Under the pieces are notes generated by a model. The model did not search any database, was not told the origin of the DNA, and was given only the letters and a program-made list of their open reading frames with translations. Source: Flavobacteriaceae bacterium (lineage in GTDB: Bacteria > Bacteroidota > Bacteroidia > Flavobacteriales > Flavobacteriaceae). From it: a stretch of 53,519 bases of DNA. Each line of letters starts with the position of its first letter. Positions within the stretch are counted from its first letter, which is position 1. The position numbers and the translations under genes are program-made. The stretch covers positions 1 through 53,519 of the forward strand of contig CANJWG010000003.1 in assembly GCA_947478365.1 (NCBI GenBank). The letters are read 5' to 3'. This document shows positions 26,147 through 34,877 of this stretch, piece after piece.

Positions 26147-26713
26147 TTATTTCTTTCCTTCATATAGTATTTCCTCTTTTTTACCAGCAGATTTATATTT
26201 ATCATTTATCATTTTTATTACTTCATTAGTAATATCATAGCTGTCTTTTGCATATAAAATTGATGGCGCTGCATCACCAGATCCATAAATATAATCATAC
26301 CCTTTTTCTTTGCCATATTCTTTTATTATTTTTCTATAATTAATTACTAAAGAATCTACTTCTGCTCCACTTTCTTGTTGCAATTGTTGTAACATTGCTT
26401 GTTGGGCATAGTTTAATTCTTGTTCCTTTTGTGACAATTCTGCTCCTTTTTGTTGTGCCCAAGCTTGACCATTTGTTTGTGCATTTTGCTTAAAACTTGC
26501 AGCTTCCGATTTAAAACGAGCCACCTCAGCTTCTAACTGGTTACCCATTACTTTCGATTTGTCTTTATATTTAGCTCCGATATCTTTCGCTTCGGTAGAT
26601 TCATTCATTAATTTAGAAGTATCTATAAATGCTGTTTTAAATTCTTTTGTTTCTGTAGTTTTATTGCAAGAAATAATTGCAATTGCAAAAAAGACAGCTA
26701 TTTTTTTATTCAT
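26147..26713 (-). CDS. OmpH/Skp family outer-membrane chaperone-like lipoprotein
   Basis: A 188-residue OmpH-like protein. The N-terminus is hydrophobic with a lipobox-like IISC (Cys16). The start of the Skp core, KTAFIDTSKLMNES, is at about residues 26-39 and is followed by a long helical stretch rich in Gln, Ala and Glu (about 50-130) that would form the tentacle coiled coils. Skp proteins hold unfolded outer-membrane proteins in the periplasm. A lipid-anchored form would be unlike classical soluble Skp; the lipobox is inferred. A promoter element lies 24 bases upstream. Confidence 0.85.
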   Translation of the reverse strand: MNKKIAVFFAIAIISCNKTTETKEFKTAFIDTSKLMNESTEAKDIGAKYKDKSKVMGNQLEAEVARFKSEAASFKQNAQTNGQAWAQQKGAELSQKEQELNYAQQAMLQQLQQESGAEVDSLVINYRKIIKEYGKEKGYDYIYGSGDAAPSILYAKDSYDITNEVIKMINDKYKSAGKKEEILYEGKK

Positions 26714-26736
26714 GATTTGATATTTTTTTTAGGTTT

Positions 26737-26744
26737 CAAAAGTA
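26737..26744 (-). promoter_or_regulatory. Promoter -7 element for the OmpH-like gene
   Basis: The minus strand reads TACTTTTG, matching TAnnTTTG. The rest of the 220-base gap up to 26934 is AT-rich and holds no gene or stable hairpin that I see. Confidence 0.5.
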
Positions 26745-26933
26745 TAAAAATAAAATTCAATTAGCTAAATGTTGAATTATAGTTGTTTTTTGACTATAAG
26801 TTTTAATTATTATAAAAAACATTATAATAATGCTTTATTATTATGTTTGGCTTTAAATAAAGCGATTTAAAAGCTTTTCTCGTTTCAAACACCTTATTGC
26901 ATATTTATGCTTTGTTTAGTCAAATGAATTGCT

Positions 26934-27791
26934 TTAAATTGATTTTTTCTGGTTTTTTATGATGTAAATGTGTGAAGAATACTCTTTACTTATTCTTGCG
27001 CTGTGATTTGATTTTAATCCAACAAAAAATGCTCTGAAGAAATTCATTTTTCCTGTTTTATATTTTTCTGATAATAGGCTTACATAAAAACTGTCAAATT
27101 TCATTGGATGTACATCAACCAATTTCATTTCTTTTTCTTCAAATAACTTTTGAATTGCTGTTTTTGAAAAATGCCAAATATGTCTAGGCACATCAAAAGC
27201 CGCCCAAAATCTTCCATAATAATTTGCGTCAAAGGATTTAAAATTGGGAACTGCTATAAGAATTGTTCCTGTTGGTTTTAATAATTTTTTAAGTTCTGTG
27301 ATATATTCATCAAGATTTGGAACATGCTCCAAAACATGCCACATAGTTATCAAATCAAAAGAATGACTTTCTAAATCAGAAAGATTACCTGCAAAATTTA
27401 CGCCTTTATTGATAGCAATTGTTTTTGCTTTTGAGCTTGGTTCAATTCCTATTGTTTGCCAACCATCATTTTTTGCAACAACTAAAAAGTCTCCTGTACC
27501 CGCTCCAATGTCTAAAAGCCTTCCTTTTTCAGAATATGAGTTGATTAATTTTAATTTTTTTTTAAGCGCAATATTTTTAACCAAATGGTACATCCTTTCA
27601 AATAACGACCGCTTTCTATCAGTATGAGAAATGTAATCTTCGCTTTCGTAATAGCTTGGTAGTTTTTCTAAACTTGGCTTAGGAAAAGTAATCAACAAAT
27701 CATATTCCGGGTTATGATGCAATTCAAAAATTTCTTTTGAAACAGAATAGTCTCTGACTTTTAGATAAAAAATATTGTTTTGAAAACTCAT
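26934..27791 (-). CDS. Class I SAM-dependent methyltransferase
   Basis: A 285-residue protein with methyltransferase motif I LLDIGAGTGDF at about residues 93-103, followed by motifs WQTIGIEPSSKA and LITMWHVLEHVPNLDEYI (about 146-163). The DxGxGxGxF and WHVLEHV features match methyltransferase-23-type domains often linked to polysaccharide or lipid modification, though the substrate is unknown. The N-terminus lacks a signal peptide. It lies downstream of mnmG with a parS-like palindrome between them, and is probably part of the mnmG-ybeY transcription unit. Confidence 0.85.
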   Translation of the reverse strand: MSFQNNIFYLKVRDYSVSKEIFELHHNPEYDLLITFPKPSLEKLPSYYESEDYISHTDRKRSLFERMYHLVKNIALKKKLKLINSYSEKGRLLDIGAGTGDFLVVAKNDGWQTIGIEPSSKAKTIAINKGVNFAGNLSDLESHSFDLITMWHVLEHVPNLDEYITELKKLLKPTGTILIAVPNFKSFDANYYGRFWAAFDVPRHIWHFSKTAIQKLFEEKEMKLVDVHPMKFDSFYVSLLSEKYKTGKMNFFRAFFVGLKSNHSARISKEYSSHIYIIKNQKKSI

Positions 27792-27824
27792 ATAAAGACT
27801 GTATTGATAGGACTTTGCTATATT

Positions 27825-27840
27825 GGTTTCACGTGGAACG
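27825..27840. other. parS-like palindrome 1 (ParB binding site candidate)
   Basis: GGTTTCACGTGGAACG has the 14-base core GTTTCACGTGGAAC of the conserved ParB site, with both outermost bases differing from the TG...CA consensus. It lies in the gap downstream of mnmG. A second, complete copy is at 29808-29823. Confidence 0.65.
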
Positions 27841-27845
27841 AAAAA

Positions 27846-29717
27846 TTATCTTCCCATATAAATTAATAAAACGGAAATATCTGCTGGAGACACTCCGCTG
27901 ATTCTAGATGCTTGTGAAATGGTTACTGGACGAATTTTGCTTAACTTTTGTTTTGCTTCAATCGACATGGACTTTATTTTATTATAATCGAAATTGTCAG
28001 GGATTTTAATATCTTCTAATCGAATTAGCTTTTCTGCATTGTTCCTTTCTTTTTCGATATAACCTGAATATTTAACTTGTATTTCTGCTTGTTCAATTAT
28101 TTCTTTATCTAAATCATTTTCGGCAACGTAATTTTTCACTTTATCAAACTTCATAAAATCATCCAATTCAATTTGCGGTCGTGAAAAGACTTTAAACATT
28201 TTATCCGACTGAGCCATTACAGAACTTTCTTTGGCCTCCAAAATTGGATTTGCCTCTTCTGGACTTATACTAGTTTCCTTAAAAAAGTTTACCATTTTTT
28301 GGCTTTCATTGAACTTGTGTTCCATTCTTCTTAAACGCTTTTCAGAAGCTAATCCTATTTCATATGCCTTTGGAGTCAATCTAAAATCAGCATTGTCTTG
28401 TCGTAAAAGTGTTCTGTATTCGGCACGAGAAGTAAACATCCTGTAGGGTTCTTCCGTTCCTTTTGTAATCAAGTCATCTATCAAAACGCCAATATATGCT
28501 TCATCGCGACGTAGAATCAATGGCTCTTGATCTTTTACTTTTAAGGCGGCATTTATTCCTGCCATCATTCCTTGAGACGCTGCTTCTTCGTATCCGGTTG
28601 TGCCATTTATTTGTCCGGCAAAATATAATCCTTCAACAAGTTTGGTTTCGAGCGTATGTTTTAATTGCGTTGGCGGGAAATAATCGTATTCAATAGCATA
28701 TCCTGGGCGAAAAAATTTTACTTTTTCAAATCCTTCTACTGAACGCAGTGCTTTAAACTGGATATCTTCGGGTAACGAAGTAGAAAATCCATTAACATAA
28801 ACCTCAACCGTGTTCCAACCTTCCGGTTCGATGAATAATTGATGTCTTTCTTTGTCTGCAAAACGATTAATTTTGTCTTCAATAGATGGACAATATCTTG
28901 GGCCAATACTTTTAATTCTACCATTGAACATTGGCGAACGATCAAAACCTTCACGAAGAATATTGTGCACTTCGCTTGAAGTGTATGTCATGTGGCAGAG
29001 CATTTGATGTGTCAATGGTTTTGTTTCGTCAGAATAGGAGAATTTATCCGGAATATCATCACCGGGTTCTTCTCTCATTTTAGAATAATCCAATGAGCGC
29101 CCATCAACTCTGGGCGGTGTTCCGGTCTTCATCCTTCCGGCTTCAAAACCTACTTTGACTAAATCATCTGTAATTCCGAAGGCAGCACTTTCTCCCGCTC
29201 TTCCTCCGCCAAATTGTTTATCTCCAATATGGATTAAACCATTAAGGAAAGTTCCATTAGTAAGGACAACCGTTTTTGCCTTAATTTCAATTCCAAGTGA
29301 AGTTACAATCCCTTCTATTTTATTATTCTTAATCAAAAGCCCTTTAACCATTTCTTGATAGAAATCGAGATTTGGCGTTTGTTCTAGTCGCAATCGCCAT
29401 TCTTCTGCAAATCGCATTCTGTCTGACTGCACTCTTGGCGACCACATTGCAGGTCCTTTTGATTTATTCAACATCTTAAACTGAACTGCGGTTTTATCTG
29501 AAATGATTCCAGAATAGCCGCCAAGCGCGTCAATCTCACGAACGATTTGTCCTTTAGCAATTCCTCCCATAGCAGGATTACAGGACATTTGCGCAATGTT
29601 TTGTAGACTCATGGTAACCAATAACGTGCTGCATCCTAAATTGGCTGATGCTGCTGCGGCCTCACAACCGGCATGGCCAGCGCCCACTATTATTACGTCG
29701 TATTTTTCTAAAAACAT
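27846..29717 (-). CDS. mnmG: tRNA uridine-5-carboxymethylaminomethyl modification enzyme MnmG
   Basis: A 623-residue MnmG (GidA), full length. The FAD-binding VIIVGAGHAGCEAAAAS is at residues 9-25, QMSCNPAMGGIAKG at about 43-56, the GGGRAGESA segment near 170 and FAGQINGTTGYEEAA at about 367-381. With MnmE it modifies wobble uridines of tRNAs. mnmG (gidA) is a classic neighbour of chromosome origins, and here it has a parS-like site at each end. It is expected to be co-transcribed with the ybeY gene. Confidence 0.97.
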   Translation of the reverse strand: MFLEKYDVIIVGAGHAGCEAAAASANLGCSTLLVTMSLQNIAQMSCNPAMGGIAKGQIVREIDALGGYSGIISDKTAVQFKMLNKSKGPAMWSPRVQSDRMRFAEEWRLRLEQTPNLDFYQEMVKGLLIKNNKIEGIVTSLGIEIKAKTVVLTNGTFLNGLIHIGDKQFGGGRAGESAAFGITDDLVKVGFEAGRMKTGTPPRVDGRSLDYSKMREEPGDDIPDKFSYSDETKPLTHQMLCHMTYTSSEVHNILREGFDRSPMFNGRIKSIGPRYCPSIEDKINRFADKERHQLFIEPEGWNTVEVYVNGFSTSLPEDIQFKALRSVEGFEKVKFFRPGYAIEYDYFPPTQLKHTLETKLVEGLYFAGQINGTTGYEEAASQGMMAGINAALKVKDQEPLILRRDEAYIGVLIDDLITKGTEEPYRMFTSRAEYRTLLRQDNADFRLTPKAYEIGLASEKRLRRMEHKFNESQKMVNFFKETSISPEEANPILEAKESSVMAQSDKMFKVFSRPQIELDDFMKFDKVKNYVAENDLDKEIIEQAEIQVKYSGYIEKERNNAEKLIRLEDIKIPDNFDYNKIKSMSIEAKQKLSKIRPVTISQASRISGVSPADISVLLIYMGR

Positions 29718-29721
29718 ATTA

Positions 29722-29803
29722 TAATTAGGATTTAGGATTAGGGAATTAGGATTTGATTTAGATTTGTATAATCCTTAATCGTAAATCTCGAATTCCTAAA
29801 TCA
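29722..29803. repeat. Imperfect inverted repeat between mnmG and ybeY
   Basis: GATTTAGGATTAGGGAATT and CTCGAATTCCTAAATC form the arms, joined by near-repeats of AATCCTTAATC. The result is an 80-base imperfect hairpin filling most of the gap upstream of mnmG. It resembles, in style but not in sequence, the ACTG/CAGT hairpin repeats. Confidence 0.5.
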
Positions 29804-30223
29804 TTATTGTTTCACGTGGAACATCTTCATTTTTTCTTCCTCTTTTTGACGCATAAGCTTTTCATCTTCTTTGCCTTTATCTTTATATCCGCAGTAGTGA
29901 AGAACACCATGAACCAAAACTCGTCTTAATTCTTCTTCGAAATCAACATTAAAATCAACAGCGTTTTCACGAACTCTTTCGATAGAAATAAAAACATCGC
30001 CGTGTAGTTCGTTTCGCACAGAATAATCAAAACTAATAATGTCTGTTAGCGTATCATGGTTTAAATACTGCTTGTTAATTTCGGTCAAATAGTTGTCGTC
30101 GCAAAAGACATAGTTTATATTTCCTTCATCCTTATATTCAGAGCTAATGACTTTAGAAAGCCAATTAGAATGTGCGGTTTCATCTTCTAGTTTAAAATTT
30201 AATTCGTAATTAAAGCTAATCAT
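29804..30223 (-). CDS. ybeY: rRNA maturation RNase YbeY
   Basis: A 139-residue YbeY. The metal-binding region is RVLVHGVLHYCGYKDKGKEDE, with the HxxxH pair present and an Asp in place of the third His of the classic HxxxHxxxxxH motif; I believe this is usual for Bacteroidota members. It is a cytoplasmic endoribonuclease for 16S rRNA 3' maturation and ribosome quality control. The final residues (MFHVKQ) are encoded by the parS-like palindrome, and the ATG overlaps the end of the DUF4175 gene by eight bases. Confidence 0.93.
   Translation of the reverse strand: MISFNYELNFKLEDETAHSNWLSKVISSEYKDEGNINYVFCDDNYLTEINKQYLNHDTLTDIISFDYSVRNELHGDVFISIERVRENAVDFNVDFEEELRRVLVHGVLHYCGYKDKGKEDEKLMRQKEEEKMKMFHVKQ
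29808..29823. other. parS-like palindrome 2 (ParB binding site candidate)
   Basis: TGTTTCACGTGGAACA matches the ParB site TGTTNCACGTGNAACA at every fixed position. It overlaps the 3' end of ybeY and encodes the last residues of that protein. Confidence 0.75.
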
Positions 30224-33200
30224 TGGTTTTAAAATATTCTTGAACCCTTTGGTTAAAATTGGAGCGCAAAGGTAAGCTTTGTCTGTTTAAAATTTCAATG
30301 CTGTTCAAATATTCTTGAAGCTTGCTTGGCAATGCTGGTGCCTGATTGTTAAATTCTTTCTTATTTGTTTCTGATTGACGCTTCTTGTCTTCACCCTGTT
30401 GTTGCAACGCTTTGTCTAATTTCAGCAACTCATATTTCACATTCAAAATCTTTTGAAGCGTTTCATTGTTAAAACCTTTATTTAACAGTTGCTTTTCTAT
30501 TTGCTTCATTTGATCCAAAGCATTTTGTCCATTCCCTCCAACACCTTGTTTCTTCAATTCTTTTTCCAATGCTTCACGCAACTGTTGTTGTTCCTTATAA
30601 ATTTCCATTATCGCTTTTGCATCTCCTTCACCATCCTGACCATTTTCGCCTCCTTGTTGACTCCCTTGTCCTTTTCCTCTTTCACCATTTCCATCACTTC
30701 CTTTTCCAGTTCCGCTTTTCCCGCCTTTCTGACCATCGCCGGGTTTTTGCCCTTCTTTGCCATTCCCATCTTTTTCTCCTTTATCACCTTCTTGTCCTTC
30801 TCCAGGTTTATCGCCTTTCTTAATTCCTTTTTTCATCTTTTCACCTAACCCTTCTTGCTTTTTTATAATATCTGGCAACTGCATTCCCTGCCCTTTTCCT
30901 TGACCAGGTTTTGGTTTTCCTTGACCTGCACCTGACATTTGCATTTGCATACCGTTTAAAATATCACTTAGCATATCGGCTAACTTATTTGAAGAAGAAA
31001 CAGCATATTGTTGGTGCGAATTTCCTTTAGGAACATTGGCTTCAGCTAAAGTCTCTATAGCTTTATCGACATTGTATTGAACGTTTCCTATTTCCTTGGT
31101 AATATCTTCTGCTATTTTTGGATTTCGTAAAGACATAGCAAACAAACTGTCGTCAACATGTTTGAACTGTTGTTTTAAATCTTGTTGGATTTTTAAATTC
31201 TTGTTAAATGACGGCGCGCCACGTTTTAGATTTTTAAATTGTTTCATGACATCTTCCTGAGAAAATGAATAAGCTAAAAGATTGTCCAAAATCTGACGGA
31301 GCAGTTCAACATCTTCTTCCATTTGCTCCATTTCTCCTGATGCCATTTGCTCTTGCATTTGTTGGCTCATCTGCTTCATTTTTTTTGACGCGTTCTTTTG
31401 TTTTGACTTGGCTTTATCTTTTTGCTGCTTTTGTAATTGATCTTTGGCGTCTTTTAAATCTTTATCGATGCTTTTCTCTTTATCTTCTGATTTAGGCAAA
31501 TCCATCGGAGATTTTAGTTCTTTATTGTCTTTTTCTAAATCTTTTAAATCTTCCTTTATTTTATCAAATTCCTTATTAATTTCATCTTGTTTCTCAGCAT
31601 TATTCTCGTCCATTTTATCGGCAAGTTTATCTTGTTTCTCAGCAAGTTTGTTAATTTTATCTGCTATTTGTAGGGCTTTTTTCTCTACATAATAATGCTT
31701 AGTCAATTCTACTAATTGCTCTAAACTCTTGGTCTGATTTTTACTAGCTTGTTGGAATTTTTCCATTTTATCAAACAATTCTTCCTTACTAATTTTATCA
31801 TTCAGTTTTTGAAGTTCATCAAGCAATTTTTTGTTTTTTTCTATCTCATCTTTTGTTTTCTCCAAGCGTTCTTGAAGCAATTCTTTTTTTTCGTCTTTCT
31901 TTTCTGATTTGAATTGCTCCAAATTGTTTTTCATTTTTTCAGAGAACTCTTTCATCATTTCATCCTGTTGCTTTTGCCGTTGGATAAAATCATTTACTTT
32001 TTGTTGTTCTTTATAATCTAAATTGTCTTTCTCTTTTGCCATTTTTTGCAATTTTTCCATTTCAGAAAGTTGCTTGTCTTGTGCTTTTAAAGATTTTGCC
32101 AATGAGTTAATGTTTTCGTTCTGCTGTTGCATCATTTCATCTTGTTTTTCTGTTTCGGTTGCAATTCGGTTGCTAAAAACAGAAGATTTGGTGCTTTTAA
32201 AATTATGCAAAGCGTCATTGTCAAAAATCTCAAAATAGTATTCATACGAAACGCCTTCATCTACCGGAAGATTGCTTGGGAAAGAAAACACAAACTGATC
32301 GTAAATATCTCTCTTGACAGAAATGGTAGCTTTTTTGGCTTTGTTTGGAGTGTCTTTTTGGTAATACACAATTTGTAGTTTAGATAAGCTGTAATCGTCT
32401 GAAACCTGACCTAAAACGAAATTTTTATTAACCTTTAAACTATCTGGAGCATTGTTTACAGTAATGGTTGGAAACTGATCTTTAATTACCGAAATCTGGT
32501 AGTTTAGTTTTTCATAGTTCTGAACTTTATTATTGGAAGTTAAAATTTGATAATCTAGATTCTTAAGAATAGTTTTTGACAGCGAAAATATATTTTTGCT
32601 TTTAGCGAAAGAGTAGTGCTCATTTTCATTTGCCCAATCAACTTTTTGTGTGGCCAAAGTATTCATTCTCCAGGTAACCATTGTTCCTTCAGGAATAATG
32701 GCGTTTCCTGTTCCTTTTATAACTTCTGATTTCTTATTCAGATAATTTGGATAGTTCAACACCATTTCAAAATTGGCAATTGATGGAACTGTAACTACTT
32801 TTAATTCATAATCATGAGACGACACATCATTGGCTTCAATATGAAACTCAAGATTTTCTGATGGCTTCGGAATAATAAATTCAAACTCTCCAGCTTTGTT
32901 GCTTTCCATAAAATAACTCTCATCGCCAATGAAAATCAATGCATTTTCGGGAACAACTTTACCAACAGTTTTAACTTTTAAAATAAAGTCCCTATTCTGT
33001 TCGGTTTGTAAATCCTTATTCAACACTTGAAATTCAAAAGGCGCAGGGGGCAAAAATTGCTGCTTAAAATGGACTACACGATTAAAACTTTGTGAAATTA
33101 AATTGCTGTTTCCAGATAAATAGAAAAAAGCAAAAAATAAAATTGGAATTATTGCTAAAGGCAAATACTTCTTATTGTTACCAAAGTTAATGGCATTTCC

Positions 33201-33620
33201 AAAAGGGATTGGTTGTAATGTATTTGCTTTTTGGTCAATCGAAGCCGCTAAAAGTTCAGATTTGTTTCTATCATAAGAAAGCTGTAAAAAGTTAGTAAGC
33301 TTATCTTCTATCTCACTAAAATGATTTCCTATAATCTTTGAAGCTTCCTCGTAATCAATACCTTGTTGGAATTTTGATAACTTAAATAGTGGAAAACAAA
33401 TAAATCTAAAAAAAAGAAAGAGTTCAACAAGAACAAAAGTGTAAAAAAGTATGGTTCTGGCCATTGGTTTAAGCCAAAGGAAGTATTCTATAAACAAGGT
33501 GAATATGAAATACAACAAACCAATTCCGGTAAAGAAAATAATTCCCTTTAGCAATTCATTGGTATAATACTTATTAATAAAACCTTCTAACTTTTTATAT
33601 ATGATCTTTGAATTGTCCAA
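30216..33620 (-). CDS. DUF4175 family protein, large coiled-coil membrane protein
   Basis: A 1134-residue protein beginning with a TTG (33620); an in-frame stop lies six bases before it and the next ATG is beyond the first membrane segment, so TTG is the start. It has membrane segments at about residues 22-45, 54-75 and 150-170, then a beta-rich region, a long Lys/Gln/Glu-rich coiled coil (about 490-800) and a Gly/Lys/Gln low-complexity stretch (about 890-980). This architecture matches the DUF4175 proteins of Bacteroidota, of unknown function. The gene overlaps ybeY by eight bases. The Gly/Lys-rich stretch is likely disordered. Confidence 0.85.
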   Translation of the reverse strand: MDNSKIIYKKLEGFINKYYTNELLKGIIFFTGIGLLYFIFTLFIEYFLWLKPMARTILFYTFVLVELFLFFRFICFPLFKLSKFQQGIDYEEASKIIGNHFSEIEDKLTNFLQLSYDRNKSELLAASIDQKANTLQPIPFGNAINFGNNKKYLPLAIIPILFFAFFYLSGNSNLISQSFNRVVHFKQQFLPPAPFEFQVLNKDLQTEQNRDFILKVKTVGKVVPENALIFIGDESYFMESNKAGEFEFIIPKPSENLEFHIEANDVSSHDYELKVVTVPSIANFEMVLNYPNYLNKKSEVIKGTGNAIIPEGTMVTWRMNTLATQKVDWANENEHYSFAKSKNIFSLSKTILKNLDYQILTSNNKVQNYEKLNYQISVIKDQFPTITVNNAPDSLKVNKNFVLGQVSDDYSLSKLQIVYYQKDTPNKAKKATISVKRDIYDQFVFSFPSNLPVDEGVSYEYYFEIFDNDALHNFKSTKSSVFSNRIATETEKQDEMMQQQNENINSLAKSLKAQDKQLSEMEKLQKMAKEKDNLDYKEQQKVNDFIQRQKQQDEMMKEFSEKMKNNLEQFKSEKKDEKKELLQERLEKTKDEIEKNKKLLDELQKLNDKISKEELFDKMEKFQQASKNQTKSLEQLVELTKHYYVEKKALQIADKINKLAEKQDKLADKMDENNAEKQDEINKEFDKIKEDLKDLEKDNKELKSPMDLPKSEDKEKSIDKDLKDAKDQLQKQQKDKAKSKQKNASKKMKQMSQQMQEQMASGEMEQMEEDVELLRQILDNLLAYSFSQEDVMKQFKNLKRGAPSFNKNLKIQQDLKQQFKHVDDSLFAMSLRNPKIAEDITKEIGNVQYNVDKAIETLAEANVPKGNSHQQYAVSSSNKLADMLSDILNGMQMQMSGAGQGKPKPGQGKGQGMQLPDIIKKQEGLGEKMKKGIKKGDKPGEGQEGDKGEKDGNGKEGQKPGDGQKGGKSGTGKGSDGNGERGKGQGSQQGGENGQDGEGDAKAIMEIYKEQQQLREALEKELKKQGVGGNGQNALDQMKQIEKQLLNKGFNNETLQKILNVKYELLKLDKALQQQGEDKKRQSETNKKEFNNQAPALPSKLQEYLNSIEILNRQSLPLRSNFNQRVQEYFKTND

Positions 33621-33753
33621 TTTTTATAATTTCTTTTTATAACCGATAAAAGTACAATTTTTAGTGAATACCTAAGCGTTAAAAATTTGCCAAAGAAAAA
33701 AAGGTTGAATTCTATAAAATCTTTGCTAATTTTATAACAAAATCTAACTGTTT

Positions 33754-34782
33754 ATGAAATATTTATTAGCGTATTGTGTTCCGTTAATTGCATTTTTTGG
33801 TATTTATTATGGTGATTTCTTGTGTTATGCCGCTGTAGTTTTCGCTTTTGGGCTTCTGCCCATTTTAGAATTGCTATTCCCAACAGATGAGAAAAATTAT
33901 ACTGAAACCGAAATTAAAAGAAGACTAAAAAATCGCTTTTTTGACATCCTTTTATATCTAAATATTTTGATTGTCTATGGTCTGATGTTTTTTGTTTTGC
34001 AAAAAGTTACAACTACGAAATTATCCTTTACACAAATCATTGGAACCATTTTAAGCTTAGGTGTCGTTTTAGGATCTAACGGAATTAACGTAGCGCATGA
34101 ATTAGGGCATAGAGAAAAATTATATGAACGAATACTAGGAAAATTGCTTTTGATTCCATCACATTATACTCATTTTTTTATTGAGCACAATCACGGACAT
34201 CATTTACATGTTTCCACTCACGAAGATCCATCAACGGCAAAATACAATCAATCACTTTATGCATTTTGGATACAAACTGTATGTGGAACCTATACTAAAG
34301 CATGGCAAATTCAAAAGAAACTAAATCAAATTGAAAGCCGTTCTTGGTATTCTCTTAAAAATGATATGTTTTGGTTCACGCTAATTCAAATTGGTTATAT
34401 CGTTTTGATTTACTTTTTTTTCGGTACTATTGGTTTATTAGTGGCTTCATTGGCTGGAATAGTTGGTTTTCTATTATTAGAAACCATAAATTATATTGAG
34501 CATTATGGTTTAAAAAGAAATCTTTTACCTTCTGGAAGATATGAAAGGGTAAGTGAAAAACATTCCTGGAATTCGAATCATATTTTAGGAAGAATAATGT
34601 TATATGAACTAACGCGTCATAGTGACCATCATTATAAATCACAAAAGAAATATCAAATTCTCGAGTATCATGATGCTTCACCGCAAATGCCATTTGGTTA
34701 TCCTACCTCTATGATTTTATCTTTAGTTCCCCCACTTTGGTTTGCTGTTATGAATAAAAGAATTCCGGCTGAAATGAAATAA
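33754..34782 (+). CDS. Alkane 1-monooxygenase (AlkB)-like membrane enzyme
   Basis: A 342-residue integral membrane di-iron protein. The histidine boxes are HELGH (115-119), EHNHGHHLHVSTHEDPS (144-160) and LTRHSDHHYKSQKKYQ (about 289-304); the NYIEHYGLKR signature just before the third box is characteristic of alkane hydroxylases. About six membrane segments surround them. AlkB hydroxylates alkane chains with rubredoxin electrons. No rubredoxin or alk regulator is adjacent, so the natural substrate may be a fatty chain instead; this is inference. It is a single gene divergent from DUF4175. Confidence 0.88.
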   Translation: MKYLLAYCVPLIAFFGIYYGDFLCYAAVVFAFGLLPILELLFPTDEKNYTETEIKRRLKNRFFDILLYLNILIVYGLMFFVLQKVTTTKLSFTQIIGTILSLGVVLGSNGINVAHELGHREKLYERILGKLLLIPSHYTHFFIEHNHGHHLHVSTHEDPSTAKYNQSLYAFWIQTVCGTYTKAWQIQKKLNQIESRSWYSLKNDMFWFTLIQIGYIVLIYFFFGTIGLLVASLAGIVGFLLLETINYIEHYGLKRNLLPSGRYERVSEKHSWNSNHILGRIMLYELTRHSDHHYKSQKKYQILEYHDASPQMPFGYPTSMILSLVPPLWFAVMNKRIPAEMK

Positions 34783-34815
34783 AACATATTCGTGTATTCG
34801 TGGCTTTATAAATTT

Positions 34816-34823
34816 TATCTTTG
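34816..34823 (+). promoter_or_regulatory. Promoter -7 element for gltX
   Basis: TATCTTTGCACC contains a full TAnnTTTG match 54 bases upstream of the gltX ATG at 34878. The sequence just before it (ATTCGTGTATTCGTGGC, 34789-34805) is a short direct repeat. Confidence 0.55.
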
Positions 34824-34877
34824 CACCACACTTCGATAAGCTCGGTGATAATCTGATTAAATTATAATATACAATAA

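Noticed and set aside
30489..30848. Plus-strand frames opposite the Lys/Gln-rich part of DUF4175
   Set aside because: These are shadows of low-complexity coding sequence; the predicted proteins are Phe/Leu/Ser-rich, as expected from antisense of Lys/Glu codons.
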